DNA from: Schistocerca nitens
Lineage: Eukaryota; Arthropoda; Insecta; Orthoptera; Acrididae
Assembly: GCF_023898315.1 (NCBI RefSeq)
Contig: NC_064622.1
Coordinates: 358,775,234 to 358,839,233 of the forward strand
DNA: 64,000 nt
Direction of reading: 5' to 3'
Below are positions 1 to 10,494 of this stretch, piece by piece (position 1 is the stretch's first letter; each line of letters opens with the position of its first letter). Under the pieces are notes generated by a model. The model had not been told where the DNA came from, did not search any database, and worked only from the letters and a program-made list of their open reading frames with translations. The position numbers and the translations under genes are program-made.

Positions 1-2264
1 GGTAATAGGTATCTGCATAATTTAGTTACGTAAAATCTGTTACTTGCATAATTATGATTCTTAGTGTATCCCAGCTGTGGAGTAAATGGGTTCTATGCCT
101 GTAAATAGTAAGGAGGCAATATTAATGTTCTCGAGATTCTAGAGTGTTGCTAGACTGCCTTGTTAAAAACTGTATGATGTTTCAGTGAAGTGCAATGAAG
201 GGACTCATTTTCCAAAATTTGGATGATTTTTTTTGTATATCTACCTTATAGGGTGATATTCTCAAAGTCAAAGTTATGCCCCACTCCAGGAATCAGCATA
301 GGGGGAACAGGTGCAAGAATCCTGCATTGGCATTCTAGACAAGGTTGTAATGGAGGTGCTTCACCATTGCATTCTCCGACCTGTTATGAAGTGAAGTGTC
401 AGTTGTGGGAATGGCTGTGACGAGAACTTGTACAGTGTAGTGTTGGATTTGTATTGTCACGAATGAAGGGAAGGGAGAAAGTAAAGTCAAGTGCCAGCAT
501 CTAGCCTAAATGTGTTGAAGATCACAAGGGGATTGCCGAGCTCGGCGCCCTCAGCCATCAACAGTGCTAGATGCCCTCACTTCATAAAGCCCTATGGAGT
601 GTTGTCAGACTGCCTTGTCAAAAACTGTATGATATTTCAGTGAAGTTCAATGAAGGGGGACAACCAACGGCACTGACTCAAAGGCTGGTGACTTATCCCA
701 CTACCTCTCCTCCTCTTGTCAGCCGAATACTGATTGGAAAATTTTCCCCCACTAGGATTCTAACTGGCTTATGTCTCAAGTCTACTGCTGCTGCACAGAC
801 CTGTGTTGGTGACCTGCCCTACAGAAGCAGGTTCAAAGTTACTATTGATAATTTATTTCATGTAAGACACAGCATTCCTGAGGTAAGTTCAAGCAAAAAC
901 GCATATGTGCATCTCAAGTGCACACCTCGTATGTTGATTGCACAGAACTGAACAATAGTATATCTATTCATTTTCTTCACAATTGCCATTTGAAACAGCA
1001 TGAGGCCCAAAGCACACTTTGTAATACCCTTTTTCTCTTAAACCGTGGTTTCTGGTCTGTTCGACTGGGCTTAAGGTAACAGATGAGAACATTGAAATTT
1101 GGAAAGAAAGTCTGCATAATGAGGCACAGGATTTTCTGTACTGTGAATTTTTATGAACATCTTGCTGACTTGCACCGTTGAAATAAGAGAATCCAGAAGC
1201 ACGCTCACACTTTTAAAATGAACAAAAAGCACAAATAATCATGCATCTTTTTAAGGTACTGCTACTCTTTGATGCAGATCTGCTGACAAAATGAGATTGA
1301 GTCATTTTGTACAATGACTTACTTGTAGTTATCATCTCTGTTTCAACAAACATAGGATGAAGTGAATGATACTGAGTTCGACACAAAAGTTGGTCTCTAT
1401 GTGACTGAACTGTTATGCAATGGTTCTTGACTGAACTCTTCTGCGACAGTTCTGAATCTGAAACTGGCCACTCTTCTGCACTAAAATGAATAATGATAAT
1501 GTGTTGCCTGAAAATTCAGTTTGGTGGCCTTCTCATTAAGCCTTCTTATCACCTATGTACCAATTGTTCCAGGAATAAACTCCATTTTTTTCTCTACTTT
1601 TTTTTCCCTGCTTTCAGAGTGAACAGAATATTAGCAAGGCGAGAATTGAAATGTTACAGACATTAATGTTATGTAACAGCTTCTTTTGGTGAGATGACAA
1701 AGATATTATTTACATATCATTTAAAAGAAAAAGAAGAATGTGAGCTAAAAAGAAATGCTTTGCATCCGTCCACTAATGTCTCACCACAACAATTCGCTAT
1801 TGTGGTCTTCCATTAATAATCAGAAATGATTTTCTGAAGATAATCAGTTGGTGATTCATTAAAACGTCACAGAAATTTAGCCACACCTGTGTCTGAGAGT
1901 CCAACAACATTTACTACCCCAGAAATCCTAAATGGAACAATTAAGTTAGGAAAAAACGACATTTCTGTAGAGCTGGAGATAACAGCAATTGTTTAATTGT
2001 AGAAATAATGTAATTATCTGGCATAATCACATACATGTCTTTAGAAATAAATGTGATTTAATTATTCTAAGAACAGTTAATGTAAATTTTTAAAACCATT
2101 AATTAATTTTAAAAGATTTTAAAATGTCTTATTTTATTTTTTTAAATAAACTTCTTTTGTATAGTTTATCACATCAGTACAAATTTTCTAGATTCATCTA
2201 ACTACATCCAGTACAGAATTCTTTGCAATTATAAAATTTATAAAACATTTGTTCGCTTTTACAG
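1..2264. other. Intron sequence upstream of first Sec63 exon
   Basis: No exon or transposon protein is recognisable here. The stretch is AT-rich from about 950 onward and ends in a pyrimidine-rich tract and AG acceptor just before 2265. It contains one diverged direct repeat (142-202 and 597-658, listed separately). The frame at 571-951 has no recognisable domain and I do not call it a gene. Confidence 0.6.
142..658 (+). repeat. Diverged 60-bp direct repeat pair (142-202 and 597-658)
   Basis: Two roughly 60-bp segments sharing the phrases GACTGCCTTGT and AAAAACTGTATGAT and ending in AATGAAGGG differ at only a handful of positions. They are separated by about 395 bp. I cannot tell whether they are parts of a local duplication or two fragments of one interspersed repeat. 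Confidence 0.6.
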
Positions 2265-2412
2265 AGATATATAAAAACAATTCAGCAGTTTGCTCAATTA
2301 AAACATGAAGAGAGGAGGAGCATTTTACGCAATCTTTCTGATGAACAATACCATGATGTTATGAAGGTTGCAGGGAAAATGCCTTATATTGAGTTTAAAG
2401 TGAGATCTGAAG
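2265..2412 (+). CDS. Sec63: Sec63 internal exon (Sec63/Brl helical region)
   Basis: Sec63 is an ER membrane protein that works with the Sec61 channel and recruits BiP through a lumenal J domain. This exon encodes 49 codons plus one base, reading from RYIKTIQQFAQ through LSDEQYHDVMKV to VRSEG. It resembles the helical part of the cytosolic Sec63 (Brl) domain just before its beta-sandwich. The exon is bounded by an ACAG acceptor and a GTGAGT donor, starts in phase 0 and ends in phase 1. The next recognised exon starts with the two bases needed to complete the split codon (G|TG, Val), so the join is consistent. The N-terminal transmembrane and J-domain exons lie outside the window. The identification rests on recognising the family sequence and on the three following exons. 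Confidence 0.88.
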
Positions 2413-2451
2413 GTGAGTATTTTACAGATTACAGTCATTGCCTGATTCCTG

Positions 2452-2480
2452 TTATTATTATTATTGTTATTATTATTCCT
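2452..2480 (+). repeat. (TTA)n-like microsatellite, probable LINE 3' tail
   Basis: A run of TTA/TTG triplets sits immediately beside the 3' side of the minus-strand LINE at 2505-4480. Many RTE-type LINEs end in a short trinucleotide repeat, so this is plausibly that element's tail (AAT on its own strand). Confidence 0.6.
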
Positions 2481-2504
2481 TCATTATTTCAATCAATTAG
2501 AGAC

Positions 2505-4480
2505 CATAATAACTAACACTCTCTTTTCCTGGACATTAACTGCCACCCAGTGCTCCTGCATTTGTTTGAGGTGTTATTTTCTCTCTTCAGTCTACATCTT
2601 CAGCTTCGGCTTTTCCTGGAAACCTTTATGTGCTCGTAGTTTTTTCTTAAGCAGGTCATGTGACAGGATATCTTTAAAAGAATTATCCAGTTCTCGTAGA
2701 CCTTTTTCAACTTCGTGATCTATGCTCCTTTGGGTTCCTTTAACTAGAAGGACAGTTAATATCCTTCTAGATATCCTTTCTGAACTCATTTGGGTCATGT
2801 GGCCATAAAAGGCAATCCTGTCTTGAATCATGTCATGTGTCTCCTCCACATGCTTATATAGATCATGATTGTGAAGTGTTTTGTACTAGCTGTTTTCTTT
2901 GACAGGACCTTGGACTTTTTTCTACATCTCTCTTTCTTTGGCCTCACGTTTCTCCGTTAGGCCTTTCCTGTTCATTGTAAGAATCCCTGTCTCACACTGA
3001 GCCTCCTATCGAATAATTGTGCAGCAGTGTGTAATTTTGGCATGTAAGGATATTGATTTCTTGGTGTAGGTGCCTTTAGTAAGTTTGTAGGCCATTTCCA
3101 GTTTCTAAATGTGGGCACAGAGTCTTTTGTCTCTGATATGTTAGGCTTTATCCATTCACCTAGGAATTGAAAGTTTCCTTGCCCAATTAATTTTTTGTAG
3201 TCGGATCTCCAGTTCTCTTGGCATTTATTTTATGTTCGTCATAAAGAGAGCCTTCTGAAAGGAGAACTGAAGTCCAGCCTTCACTGCTTGTGTCCTCAAT
3301 TGATTAAGCTGTTTTTATGGCATATCTTCGGAATCTGAAAAGGTCATTAGATGATCTGCAAAGGCTAGACAGGGGTTAATGAGATTCGTGTACTTGTAGA
3401 CTAGCCTTTATTGATTTTCTACCCCTGAACTCTTTCAGTCATTCTCAGATCATCTTTTCTAAAATACAGTTAGAAGTGATGAAGTTCAGATTAACAATCT
3501 GTTCAGCACATGATTTTGCTGAAACCCTTCGATATTTCCCTAACTGTGGATCGATTTGTTGTTCTATCTTATGCTGTAGAGCCTTTGAAAGGATATTGTG
3601 AGTTGTTAGCAGGAGAGATATGTCATGGTAGTTGTTCACATCTGTTCCGTCATCTTTCTTATGTAGTGGATGAATTATGGCAAAGGTCCATCCATTTGGA
3701 ATTTTTTTGCTTTCCCAAATCTCTTGAATAATTGCAACAAGTTTATTGATTGCCTTTTGCCTTGCATACTTCCACACGTCAGCATTTATCAGATGTTCAC
3801 CCAGTGGCTGTTTGTACTTCAGTGCTCGGATGATCTTCCTCATTTTTTCCTTTGTGGAAAGAGGTTTGGATGGGTGTTGGGATTGTTTTTGTACGTGAAT
3901 GTGGTCTCTGGAACCTTGTATTTGAGGAGACATTCAAAATAACTAGTAGTTAGCAGTTACCTTTGACACAATACGCTACCTTCCCTTTGAAATCTTTGAA
4001 TCATAGACTCGTGCCGTTGTACTTGTTCAGACTGTACTTGAAGGTTTTACTGAAGTTACATGTATTATCGCTCTGGAAGCCCTGCTCAGTCTATAGAAAC
4101 TGCTTCATAACCAAGTGCAGAATTCACCCCGTGGATGGCTCTTTTATGCTAATTTTCTTCTGTTGAGGAAGTTGACCCTGTTTGCTTTATTTTTCTGGCA
4201 ATTTCATTTCTGTCAAGCATTTGTCGTAGTTGTACTACTGCATCACATTTGTTATACCACCAAGCATGCTTTCTTCATTTTGTGAGTGAGACAGTCTCCT
4301 CAGATTTTATGACTATAGCCTATTGTAGTAGTTCACAGTTCTCAGAATTTAAAGTAGCCAACATGTGGGTGAATTTGTGGCTGCTCCTTAACCTGTCTCC
4401 GCCACACTTTTTTTCAGGAGTAAACTTCTTGCTAGTCAATGAAAATAATCAATTTTTGAAAATATTATGTCATTGTATGG
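2505..4480 (-). pseudogene. Degraded LINE, reverse-transcriptase half (endonuclease half at 11130-11880)
   Basis: The minus strand encodes broken pieces of a non-LTR reverse transcriptase. The clearest is the frame at 3445-3933, with DVWKYARQKAINKL, AIIHPLHKKDDGTDVNNY and the degraded ISLL motif region, followed after stops by a C-terminal part at 2592-2849 containing RIAFYGHMTQM. This is the pattern of RTE-like LINEs whose C-terminus ends in an AFYGH type motif. The order on the minus strand is correct (RT core, then tail). The endonuclease part is missing here but appears, in the same orientation, at 11130-11880. I therefore read 2505-11880 as one old LINE split by the Penelope-like insertion. 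Many stops and frameshifts show it is dead. The exact clade is not settled. Confidence 0.7.
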
Positions 4481-4869
4481 ATAAAAAATCTACTTATCAA
4501 GCAGTGGGAGGCAAACAAACTAATAAAGGTATTTAAATTTGCAAGCTTTTGGAGTCCATGGCTCTTTCTTCTGGCAGAAGGGTTGAAGGCTAGGGGAGAG
4601 GGGTGAAGGAAAAGCACTAGTGAGATTTAGGAAATGGGGTGAGTTTGAAAAAATCATCCAGAATCCCAGGTCAGTGGAGACTTACCATATGGGATGAGAA
4701 GGAATGACTAATTATTGGGGACTGCACTGGGCGAGATTTGGAATCGTGAGAGCTTAAAGTTGGAAGGTGGATAATGCACTAGACAGAGATTACTGCCAAA
4801 ACATAGCGCATAAGTTAATAACAGTGTAAAGCTAAGTGTTTTGTGGTGATCAGTATATGATGGTGAGAC

Positions 4870-5380
4870 AAGGCACCCGTGACTTGTTTCAATTTGCTGG
4901 TCTTAAGAATGGTGTTTGAATTGAAAGTAAGGAAAGGGCACCAAGGTCACAACTGTCATGTTCTAGAGAATGCGCTGCACCCACATATTGCCGGCCGCGG
5001 TGGTCTCGCGGTTCTAGGCGCGCAGTCCGGAACTGCGCGACTGCTACGGTCGCAGGTTCGAATCCTGCCTCGGGCATGGATGTGTGTGTGATGTCCTTAG
5101 GTTAGTTAGGTTTAACTAGTTCTAAGTTCTAGGGGACTGATGACCTAAGATGTTAAGTCCCATAGTGCTCAGAGCCATTTGAACCACCCACATATTGTGT
5201 GTTGCCAGTATACACCCTCTGCCTATGCCCATTCATCCTAATGGATAACTTGGTGGTGATCATACCGATGTACATAACAGTTGGTATATGAAATGCATCA
5301 TTTTGCAGGTGGCTCACCCTAGATAGTGCGTGTTTTATCAGTATAGATGGTGTTAGGAGGATGAATAGGGCAAGTCTCAC
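4870..5380 (-). pseudogene. Penelope-like GIY-YIG endonuclease tail, split by a SINE
   Basis: Minus-strand pieces read IGMITTKLSIRMNGHRQRV and, after the SINE, SLEHDSCDLGALSL. They align with the intact-order copy at 46149-46352 (IGMTITKLSARMNGHRQRV, then QNDSHDLGASF). Penelope-like elements carry a C-terminal GIY-YIG nuclease that nicks DNA for integration. The second half of the GIY-YIG signature, including the Arg of RMNGHR, is visible; the first tyrosine region is degraded. The SINE at 4991-5184 interrupts it and is flanked by a 13-bp target duplication. Confidence 0.7.
4991..5184 (+). mobile_element. tRNA-derived SINE (family A) with 13-bp target-site duplication
   Basis: The 5' half is tRNA-like, with a perfect pol III B box (GGTTCGAATCC, 5055-5065) and an A-box-like TGGTCTCGCGG near the start. 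The 3' half is a non-tRNA tail ending in GAGCCATTTGAAC. The 13-bp sequence CACCCACATATTG is repeated exactly on both sides (4978-4990 and 5185-5197). Removing the SINE and one repeat restores the Penelope-like sequence seen in the copy at 46200. I recall this family as abundant in grasshoppers. It is non-autonomous and depends on LINE machinery. Confidence 0.9.
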
Positions 5381-5394
5381 AAAGCAGGAACTAT

Positions 5395-7202
5395 GTTGTT
5401 GTTGTTGTTGTTGTTGTGGTCTTCAGTCCTGAGACTGGTTTGATGCAGCTCTCCATGCTACTCTATCCTGTGCAAGCTTCTTCATCTCCCAGTACCTACT
5501 GCAACCTACATCCTTCTGAATCTGCTTAGTGTATTGATCTCTTGGTCTCCCTCTACGATTTTTACCCCCCACGCTGCCCTCCAATGCTAAATTTGTGATC
5601 CCTTGATGCCTCAAAACATGTCCTACCAACCGATCCCTTCTTCTAGTCAAGTTGTGCCACAAACTTCTCTTCTCCCCAATCCTATTCAGTACCTCCTCAT
5701 TAGTTACATGATCTACCCACCTTATCTTCAGCATTCTTCTGTAGCACCACATTTCGAAAGCTTCTATTCTCTTCGTGTCCAAACTGGTTATCGTCGATGT
5801 TTCACTTCCATACATGGCTAAACTCCATACAAATACTTTCAGAAACGACTTCCTGACACTTAAATCTATACTCGATGTTAACAAATTTCTCTTCTTCAGA
5901 AACGATTTCCTTGCCATTGCCAGTCTACATTTTATATCCTCTCTACTTCGACCATCATCAGTTATTTTACTCCCTAAATAGCAAAACTCCTTTACTACTT
6001 TAAGTGTCTCATTTCCTAATCTAATCCCCTCAGCATCACCCGATTTAATTTGACTACATTCCATTATCCTCGTTTTGCTTTTGTTGATGTTCATCTTATA
6101 TCCTCCTTTCAAGACACTGTCCATTCCGTTCAACTGCTCTTCCAAGTCCTTTGCTGTCTCTGACAGAATTACAATGTCATCGGCGAACCTCAAAGTTTTT
6201 ACTTCTTCTCCATGAATTTTAATACCTACTCCGAATTTTTCTTTTGTTTCCTTTACTGCTTGCTCAATATACAGATTGAATAACATCGGGGAGAGGCTAC
6301 AACCCTGTCTCACTCCTTTCCCAACCTCTGCTTCCCTTTCATGCCCCTTGACTCTTATAACTGCCATCTGGTTTCTGTACAAATTGTAAATAGCCTTTCG
6401 CTCCCTGTATTTTACCCCTGCCACCTTCAGAATTTGAAAGAGAGTATTCCAGTTAACGTTATCAAAAGCTTTCTCTAAGTCTACAAATGCTAGAAACGTA
6501 GGTTTGCCTTCTCTTAATCTTTCTTCTAAGATAAGTCGTAAGGTTAGTATTGCCTCACGTGTTCCAACATTTCTACGGAATCCAAACTGATCTTCCCCGA
6601 GGTCCGCTTCTACCAGTTTTTCCATTCGTCTGTAAAGAATTCGTGTTAGTATTTTGCAGCTGTGACTTATTAAACTGATAGTTCGGTAATTTTCACATCT
6701 GTCAGCACCTGCTTTCTTTGGTATTGGAATTATTATATTCTTCTTGAAGTCTGTGGGTATTTCGCCTGTCTCATACATCTTGCTCACCAGATGGTAGAGT
6801 TTTGTCATGACTGGCTCTCCCAAGGCCATCAGTAGTTCTAATGGAATGTTGTCTACTCCCGGGGCCTTGTTTCGACTCAGGTCCTTCAGTGCTCTGTCAA
6901 ACTCTTCACGTAGTATCTTATCTCCCATTTCATCTTCATCTACATCCTCTTCCATTTCCATAATACTGTCCTCAAGTACATCGCCCTTGTATAAACCCTC
7001 TATATACTCCTTCCACCTTTCTGCCTTCCCTTCTTTGCTTAGAACTGGGTTGCCATCTGAGCTCTTGATATTCATACAAGTGGTTCTCTTCTCTCCAAAG
7101 GTCTCTCTAATTTTCCTGTAGGCAGTATCTATCTTACCCCTAGTGAGACAAGCCTCTACATCCTTACATTTGTCCTCTAGCTATCCCTGCTTAGCCATAT
7201 AG
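5395..7202 (-). mobile_element. 5'-truncated RTE-type LINE, copy 1
   Basis: A minus-strand RTE-like retrotransposon fragment whose 3' end is a (GTT)n run on the + strand, that is (AAC)n on its own strand, typical for this clade. It is flanked by an 8-bp direct repeat, GGAACTAT, at 5387-5394 and 7203-7210. It is 5'-truncated within the region between endonuclease and RT; compare the full-length copy at 13508-17560. It inserted into the Penelope-like element. Its RT frame is still open, so the insertion is comparatively recent. Confidence 0.88.
5423..7075 (-). CDS. RTE-type reverse transcriptase, open 550-codon frame
   Basis: Non-LTR reverse transcriptase that would copy element RNA at a nicked target. 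Visible landmarks in order: NKAPGVDNIPLELL (about residue 70), IIIPIPKKAGADRCENYR (about 112), LGEDQFGFRRN (about 160), the first catalytic Asp in AFVDLEKAFDN (about 198), GVRQGCSLSPMLFNLYIEQ (about 258), the catalytic LRFADDIVIL (about 295), then a thumb region and the C-terminal RRMLKIRW and RRDRLVGHVLRHQG motifs. The frame is uninterrupted, but this is only the RT portion: the AP-like endonuclease is missing through 5' truncation. Just upstream, near 7185, the reading frame has a stop. The start codon is arbitrary, as the natural protein began further upstream. It cannot be an autonomous element here. Confidence 0.88.
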   Translation of the reverse strand: MNIKSSDGNPVLSKEGKAERWKEYIEGLYKGDVLEDSIMEMEEDVDEDEMGDKILREEFDRALKDLSRNKAPGVDNIPLELLMALGEPVMTKLYHLVSKMYETGEIPTDFKKNIIIPIPKKAGADRCENYRTISLISHSCKILTRILYRRMEKLVEADLGEDQFGFRRNVGTREAILTLRLILEERLREGKPTFLAFVDLEKAFDNVNWNTLFQILKVAGVKYRERKAIYNLYRNQMAVIRVKGHEREAEVGKGVRQGCSLSPMLFNLYIEQAVKETKEKFGVGIKIHGEEVKTLRFADDIVILSETAKDLEEQLNGMDSVLKGGYKMNINKSKTRIMECSQIKSGDAEGIRLGNETLKVVKEFCYLGSKITDDGRSREDIKCRLAMARKSFLKKRNLLTSSIDLSVRKSFLKVFVWSLAMYGSETSTITSLDTKRIEAFEMWCYRRMLKIRWVDHVTNEEVLNRIGEKRSLWHNLTRRRDRLVGHVLRHQGITNLALEGSVGGKNRRGRPRDQYTKQIQKDVGCSRYWEMKKLAQDRVAWRAASNQSQD

Positions 7203-7892
7203 GGAACTATAGGGTAAGGAAATGGATGCAGAAGAAGAATAGGGTCTGACAAGGATACTGCGGAGATTAGGAGGGCAATGAAAAGCTATTGTAGGTATCA
7301 TGGGCAAGACCAGAATAACACTGAGTGACAAGAGGTGTACTCTTAAGTTGTTTTTGGAAGGATTGGATGTGCTGGCTCAGGAAATCTGCTTTTGAACTGG
7401 GCTGGTGGGGTACTTACATCAAGTAAGGGTTGAGATGAGAATGGTGATGTATAGCAGTAAAGAGTCTGCATCCAAACAAATACACTTGCCTCAAATGCCA
7501 AGATTGTATGGGAGGGAACGTTTGAGATGGAAAGGATTGCAACTGTCAAAATGTAAGTACTGTTGTTTGTTAGTAGGTTTGATGTGAACAGAAATCTGTT
7601 GCTAACCTTCAGTGAAGATCAGATCAAAGTTGAGGAAAGTGACATGGGATCTGCAATAGGACCACGAGAAATTCAATTGGGGGAATGTATTGAGAGGTTC
7701 CAAGAATTTTAACGGTCAACCTTACCATGAGTCCATGTGGCAAAGATGTCGTCAATGTGTCTAAACCATACTAGGGGCTGAAGGCTAATGAATCTTAGGG
7801 AAGTGCCCCCCCCCCCCTCCCAGGTGAGGCACGAAAAGGTTGGCATACAAAGGAGCCTTACTGATACCCATGACTGCACTCCCGATCTGTTA
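7203..7892 (-). pseudogene. Penelope-like RT core and linker, degraded
   Basis: On the minus strand the block begins next to the fold-back insertion with a degraded YANLFVPHLGG, then PLVWFRHIDDIFATW. This is the catalytic IDD box of Penelope-like reverse transcriptase, and both Asp residues are retained. After it come a frameshift and a linker with diverged sequence found also in the copy at 45380-45800. A C-run at 7807-7818 marks one break. The long frame at 7709-8017 crosses into the fold-back element and is an accident. Confidence 0.7.
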
Positions 7893-8070
7893 TAGTTCAA
7901 TTCTTTTATCTTGGCGGCTCGCGCATGCCCGCCTAGACGCGGGAGATTGCTGCGTTGCCAGTTGCACACGACGCACGCGCCAAGAGAAGCAGCGCCATAG
8001 TATAGCATAGTTCGCAAGCTTACGTTTAGGGGGGAGCGCGCAGTTCATGAAGTAAAGCCACCACGGCCGC

Positions 8071-9491
8071 ATTAACCCTTTCGCTGCTACAAAGACGTGC
8101 TCCCTGCATTCCGCGCTGTGGGCGATTTTGTCACTGCACTGTTCGCCTGTGCAGACACATTGTGTTCCGACTGCTTTGACACTCTTTACCATTCGATTCC
8201 ACAAAAACTATTTGGCTCAAAAATTAGATTTTTACCTATCTTCTTGACTGATACCTTCCCCCCATAAATGACTTAATTTTGTTTCGATGTTCAACACAGT
8301 TATTATGCAGCATTAAATATAGTAAACCATTGCACGAAATTTTGAAGAGTTTGCAGAGGTAAAGTCCATAGAGTATACTTTACGGATGGTCGATTTTAGT
8401 TGCCACAATGTTGAGAATGAAATGTGGACAAGATACCTATATATTTCATTTAATTTAAGAACCACATAAGTGTCGTATGTAATATTGAGAAATATTCCAC
8501 CTTTTGCGACTATAACAAAAGTTTTACTTACACTGGGCACGTTTGGCTTTATTTTAAAGCACTTCAATCAGTCAAAAGGAAGTAGACAAAATACATTAAA
8601 CAAAACTGTGGACTTACAAAAACATTAGGACTTGAATATACCGTCTGTCAGTGAAGTGCTCAGAGCTATGTCAAATATAATTTTGTTTGTGGCACACACA
8701 AATAGCATTTATTTGCTAAAACACTGATGAGCCAACACAAACGTTGAATATTGTGCTACCGCAGCACAAAACTACGAAAGGTGACTTGGCAATGGAGGAC
8801 ACAAAATACAGTCCTCTTATGATGCTTCAAAAGAGAGAAACGCGTCTGGTCTAAATAAGTCGCTTATTACAGTTGCAGAAGAGGGATATATTTCAATACC
8901 ATTGGTAAAACTGCGACTGTGGAACAAAAACAAGAAATAGAACATGAATACCATTGTGTATGAGCCATACCTTTCACCGATGGAAGTGCTTTAAAATAAA
9001 GCCAAACGCGCCCTGTGTAAATAAAACTTTTATTACAGTCGCGAAAGACGGAATATTTCTCAATATTACATACGACACCTATGTGGTACTTAAATTAAAT
9101 GAGATATTGTTATACAGTAAATATTATATGAAATTTAGGCATCTTGTCCACATTTCATTCTCAACATTGTGGCAACTAAAATCGACCATACGGAAAGTAT
9201 ATGCTATGGACTTTTACCTCTGCAAACTCTTCAAAATTTCATGCAATGGTTTACTACATTTAATGCTGCACATCAAAACAAAATTAAGTCATTTATGGGG
9301 GGAAGGTATCAGTCAAGAAGACGTGTAAAAATCAAATTTTTTGGCCAAATAGTTTTTGTGAAATCGAATGATGTGTGTGTCAAAGCAGTGGGAACACCAT
9401 GTGTCTGCACAGGCAAGAAGTGCAGTGATGACAAAATCGCGCACAGCGCGGAATGCGGGGAGCACGTGTCTGCAGCAGCGAAAAAGTTAAT
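8071..9491. repeat. Long inverted repeat: arms 8071-8565 and 8983-9491
   Basis: Both arms contain the same recognisable phrases in opposite orientation, for example CATTCCGCGCTGTG (left) versus CACAGCGCGGAATG (right), and GGCTTTATTTTAAAGCACTTC versus its complement at the inner ends. Divergence is visible but moderate over the whole arm. The transcript would fold into a long hairpin. The short frames over both arms mirror each other and are not genes. Confidence 0.85.
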
Positions 9492-9581
9492 GAAGAGGCG
9501 AAGCACTAGAAACTTCATTCAAACGAATAAAATTCGTGAAGTAAGGCACTCCAATATTGTTTTTAAATAAAGAAAATATGA

Positions 9582-9660
9582 AGAACCGCACAAGGTTTGA
9601 ACTCACAACCTTTCACTCGGCAGCCCAACACCTTAACCATTCCGCTACATCAGCTCATCG
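9582..9660 (-). pseudogene. tRNA-like sequence (Gly-type anticodon loop) inside fold-back element
   Basis: On the minus strand the segment shows an A-box-like stretch around TGATGTAGCGGAATGG, an anticodon loop reading CTGCCGA (GCC if real) and a B-box-like GAGTTCAAACC. I could not pair the acceptor stem, so it is a tRNA-derived relic, possibly a SINE head, rather than a working tRNA gene. Confidence 0.5.
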
Positions 9661-10137
9661 AACAATGTAACTCCATAAGGACTCTTAACACCTCACGCAA
9701 CTACTTATTAACACTGTTGGTATGACTGTGAATTACTCATTCTTCGTCGAAGTACAATAGGAAATAAACAATTACCACTGTTCTTTATTGCGAAAAAGCA
9801 GTTCGTGAGATTGAAACAAACACCTTTCCTTGCTATCGCCTGAATTAGGAGTCTTATTGCTTGTTTGGTTTAATTAATTAATATAATATGAAGCAATTGG
9901 TATAAAGAATGCTTTTTCCAAACTTTCTATAAAAGAAAGTCTGCTATCAAGACATTGCTTTTGTTCTATTTCTTTCTTTATGACTGAACGTTTCTAAAAC
10001 TGAAGACACTCGTCCGTGCTCTGCACTGCAGTCGAGATCTGGCAACGTCGTTCTCTGTTCATTGGCTGACTGTGTTTTGTGACTTCAGATGCGCAGAACG
10101 AACCTAAACTCGGCCGCCAAGATATATGACGCGCACT

Positions 10138-10494
10138 TTAGTATGTGTGCCCCTCAAAGGTAAAATAGTAGTTGGTAAGCATAAAGATGATTAAACTGAG
10201 CGGAAAGGATGTCACAGGTTTGGAATCAGATGGATGCTGACTGAGGAAATGTTCAGCAGCAGACAGACCATGCACATAGGGGTAGCTAGTATAGAGAGAG
10301 GTGGCATCAGTGGTGACAAGCAGGGTATGTGGTGAGAGTGGGATGAGACAATCTACGAAATGGTCAGTGTCTCTATTATAGGAGTGAAGTCTTTGTATTA
10401 TGGGTTATGGGTGCTGATCAACTAAGGCAGATATGAGTGTGGTTGTTGCTTTGTAGTCAGCAACTACGGGGCGGCCTGTTGTAGAGCATTTCTA
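10138..10494 (-). pseudogene. Penelope-like RT, N-terminal part
   Basis: The minus strand reads, with interruptions, HTLLVTTDATSLYTSYPYV and then NYYFTFEG. This corresponds to the DxTSLxTNIP motif of Penelope-like reverse transcriptases and to the same region at 44985-45160. The first catalytic Asp is retained. The segment ends at about 10494, where the inverted copy of the element's 3' end begins. Confidence 0.7.

Larger units (their letters stand above)
7893..10137. mobile_element. 2.2-kb fold-back DNA element with about 500-bp arms
   Basis: The ends carry a short inverted repeat, TATCTTGGCGGC at the left and GCCGCCAAGATA at the right. Trinucleotide TTA occurs on both sides (7890-7892 and 10138-10140), consistent with a 3-bp target duplication. 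Inside lies a long imperfect hairpin: 8071-8565 is the reverse complement of 8983-9491, with a loop of about 417 bp. No transposase is recognisable. A tRNA-like segment lies at about 9582-9660. The insert breaks the Penelope-like RT exactly at AGATCTGT/GTATGTGTGCCCC, which the copy at 45150 has continuous. The TTA site hints at PIF/Harbinger mobilisation, but that is inference. Confidence 0.72.

Noticed and set aside
571-951. 126-codon open frame upstream of the first exon, considered as a Sec63 exon
   Set aside because: No Sec63-like sequence, no matching splice sites, and it overlaps a local direct repeat.
7709-8017. 102-codon minus frame containing FRHIDDIF
   Set aside because: Only the C-terminal part is Penelope-like RT; the N-terminal part is fold-back sequence joined by insertion.
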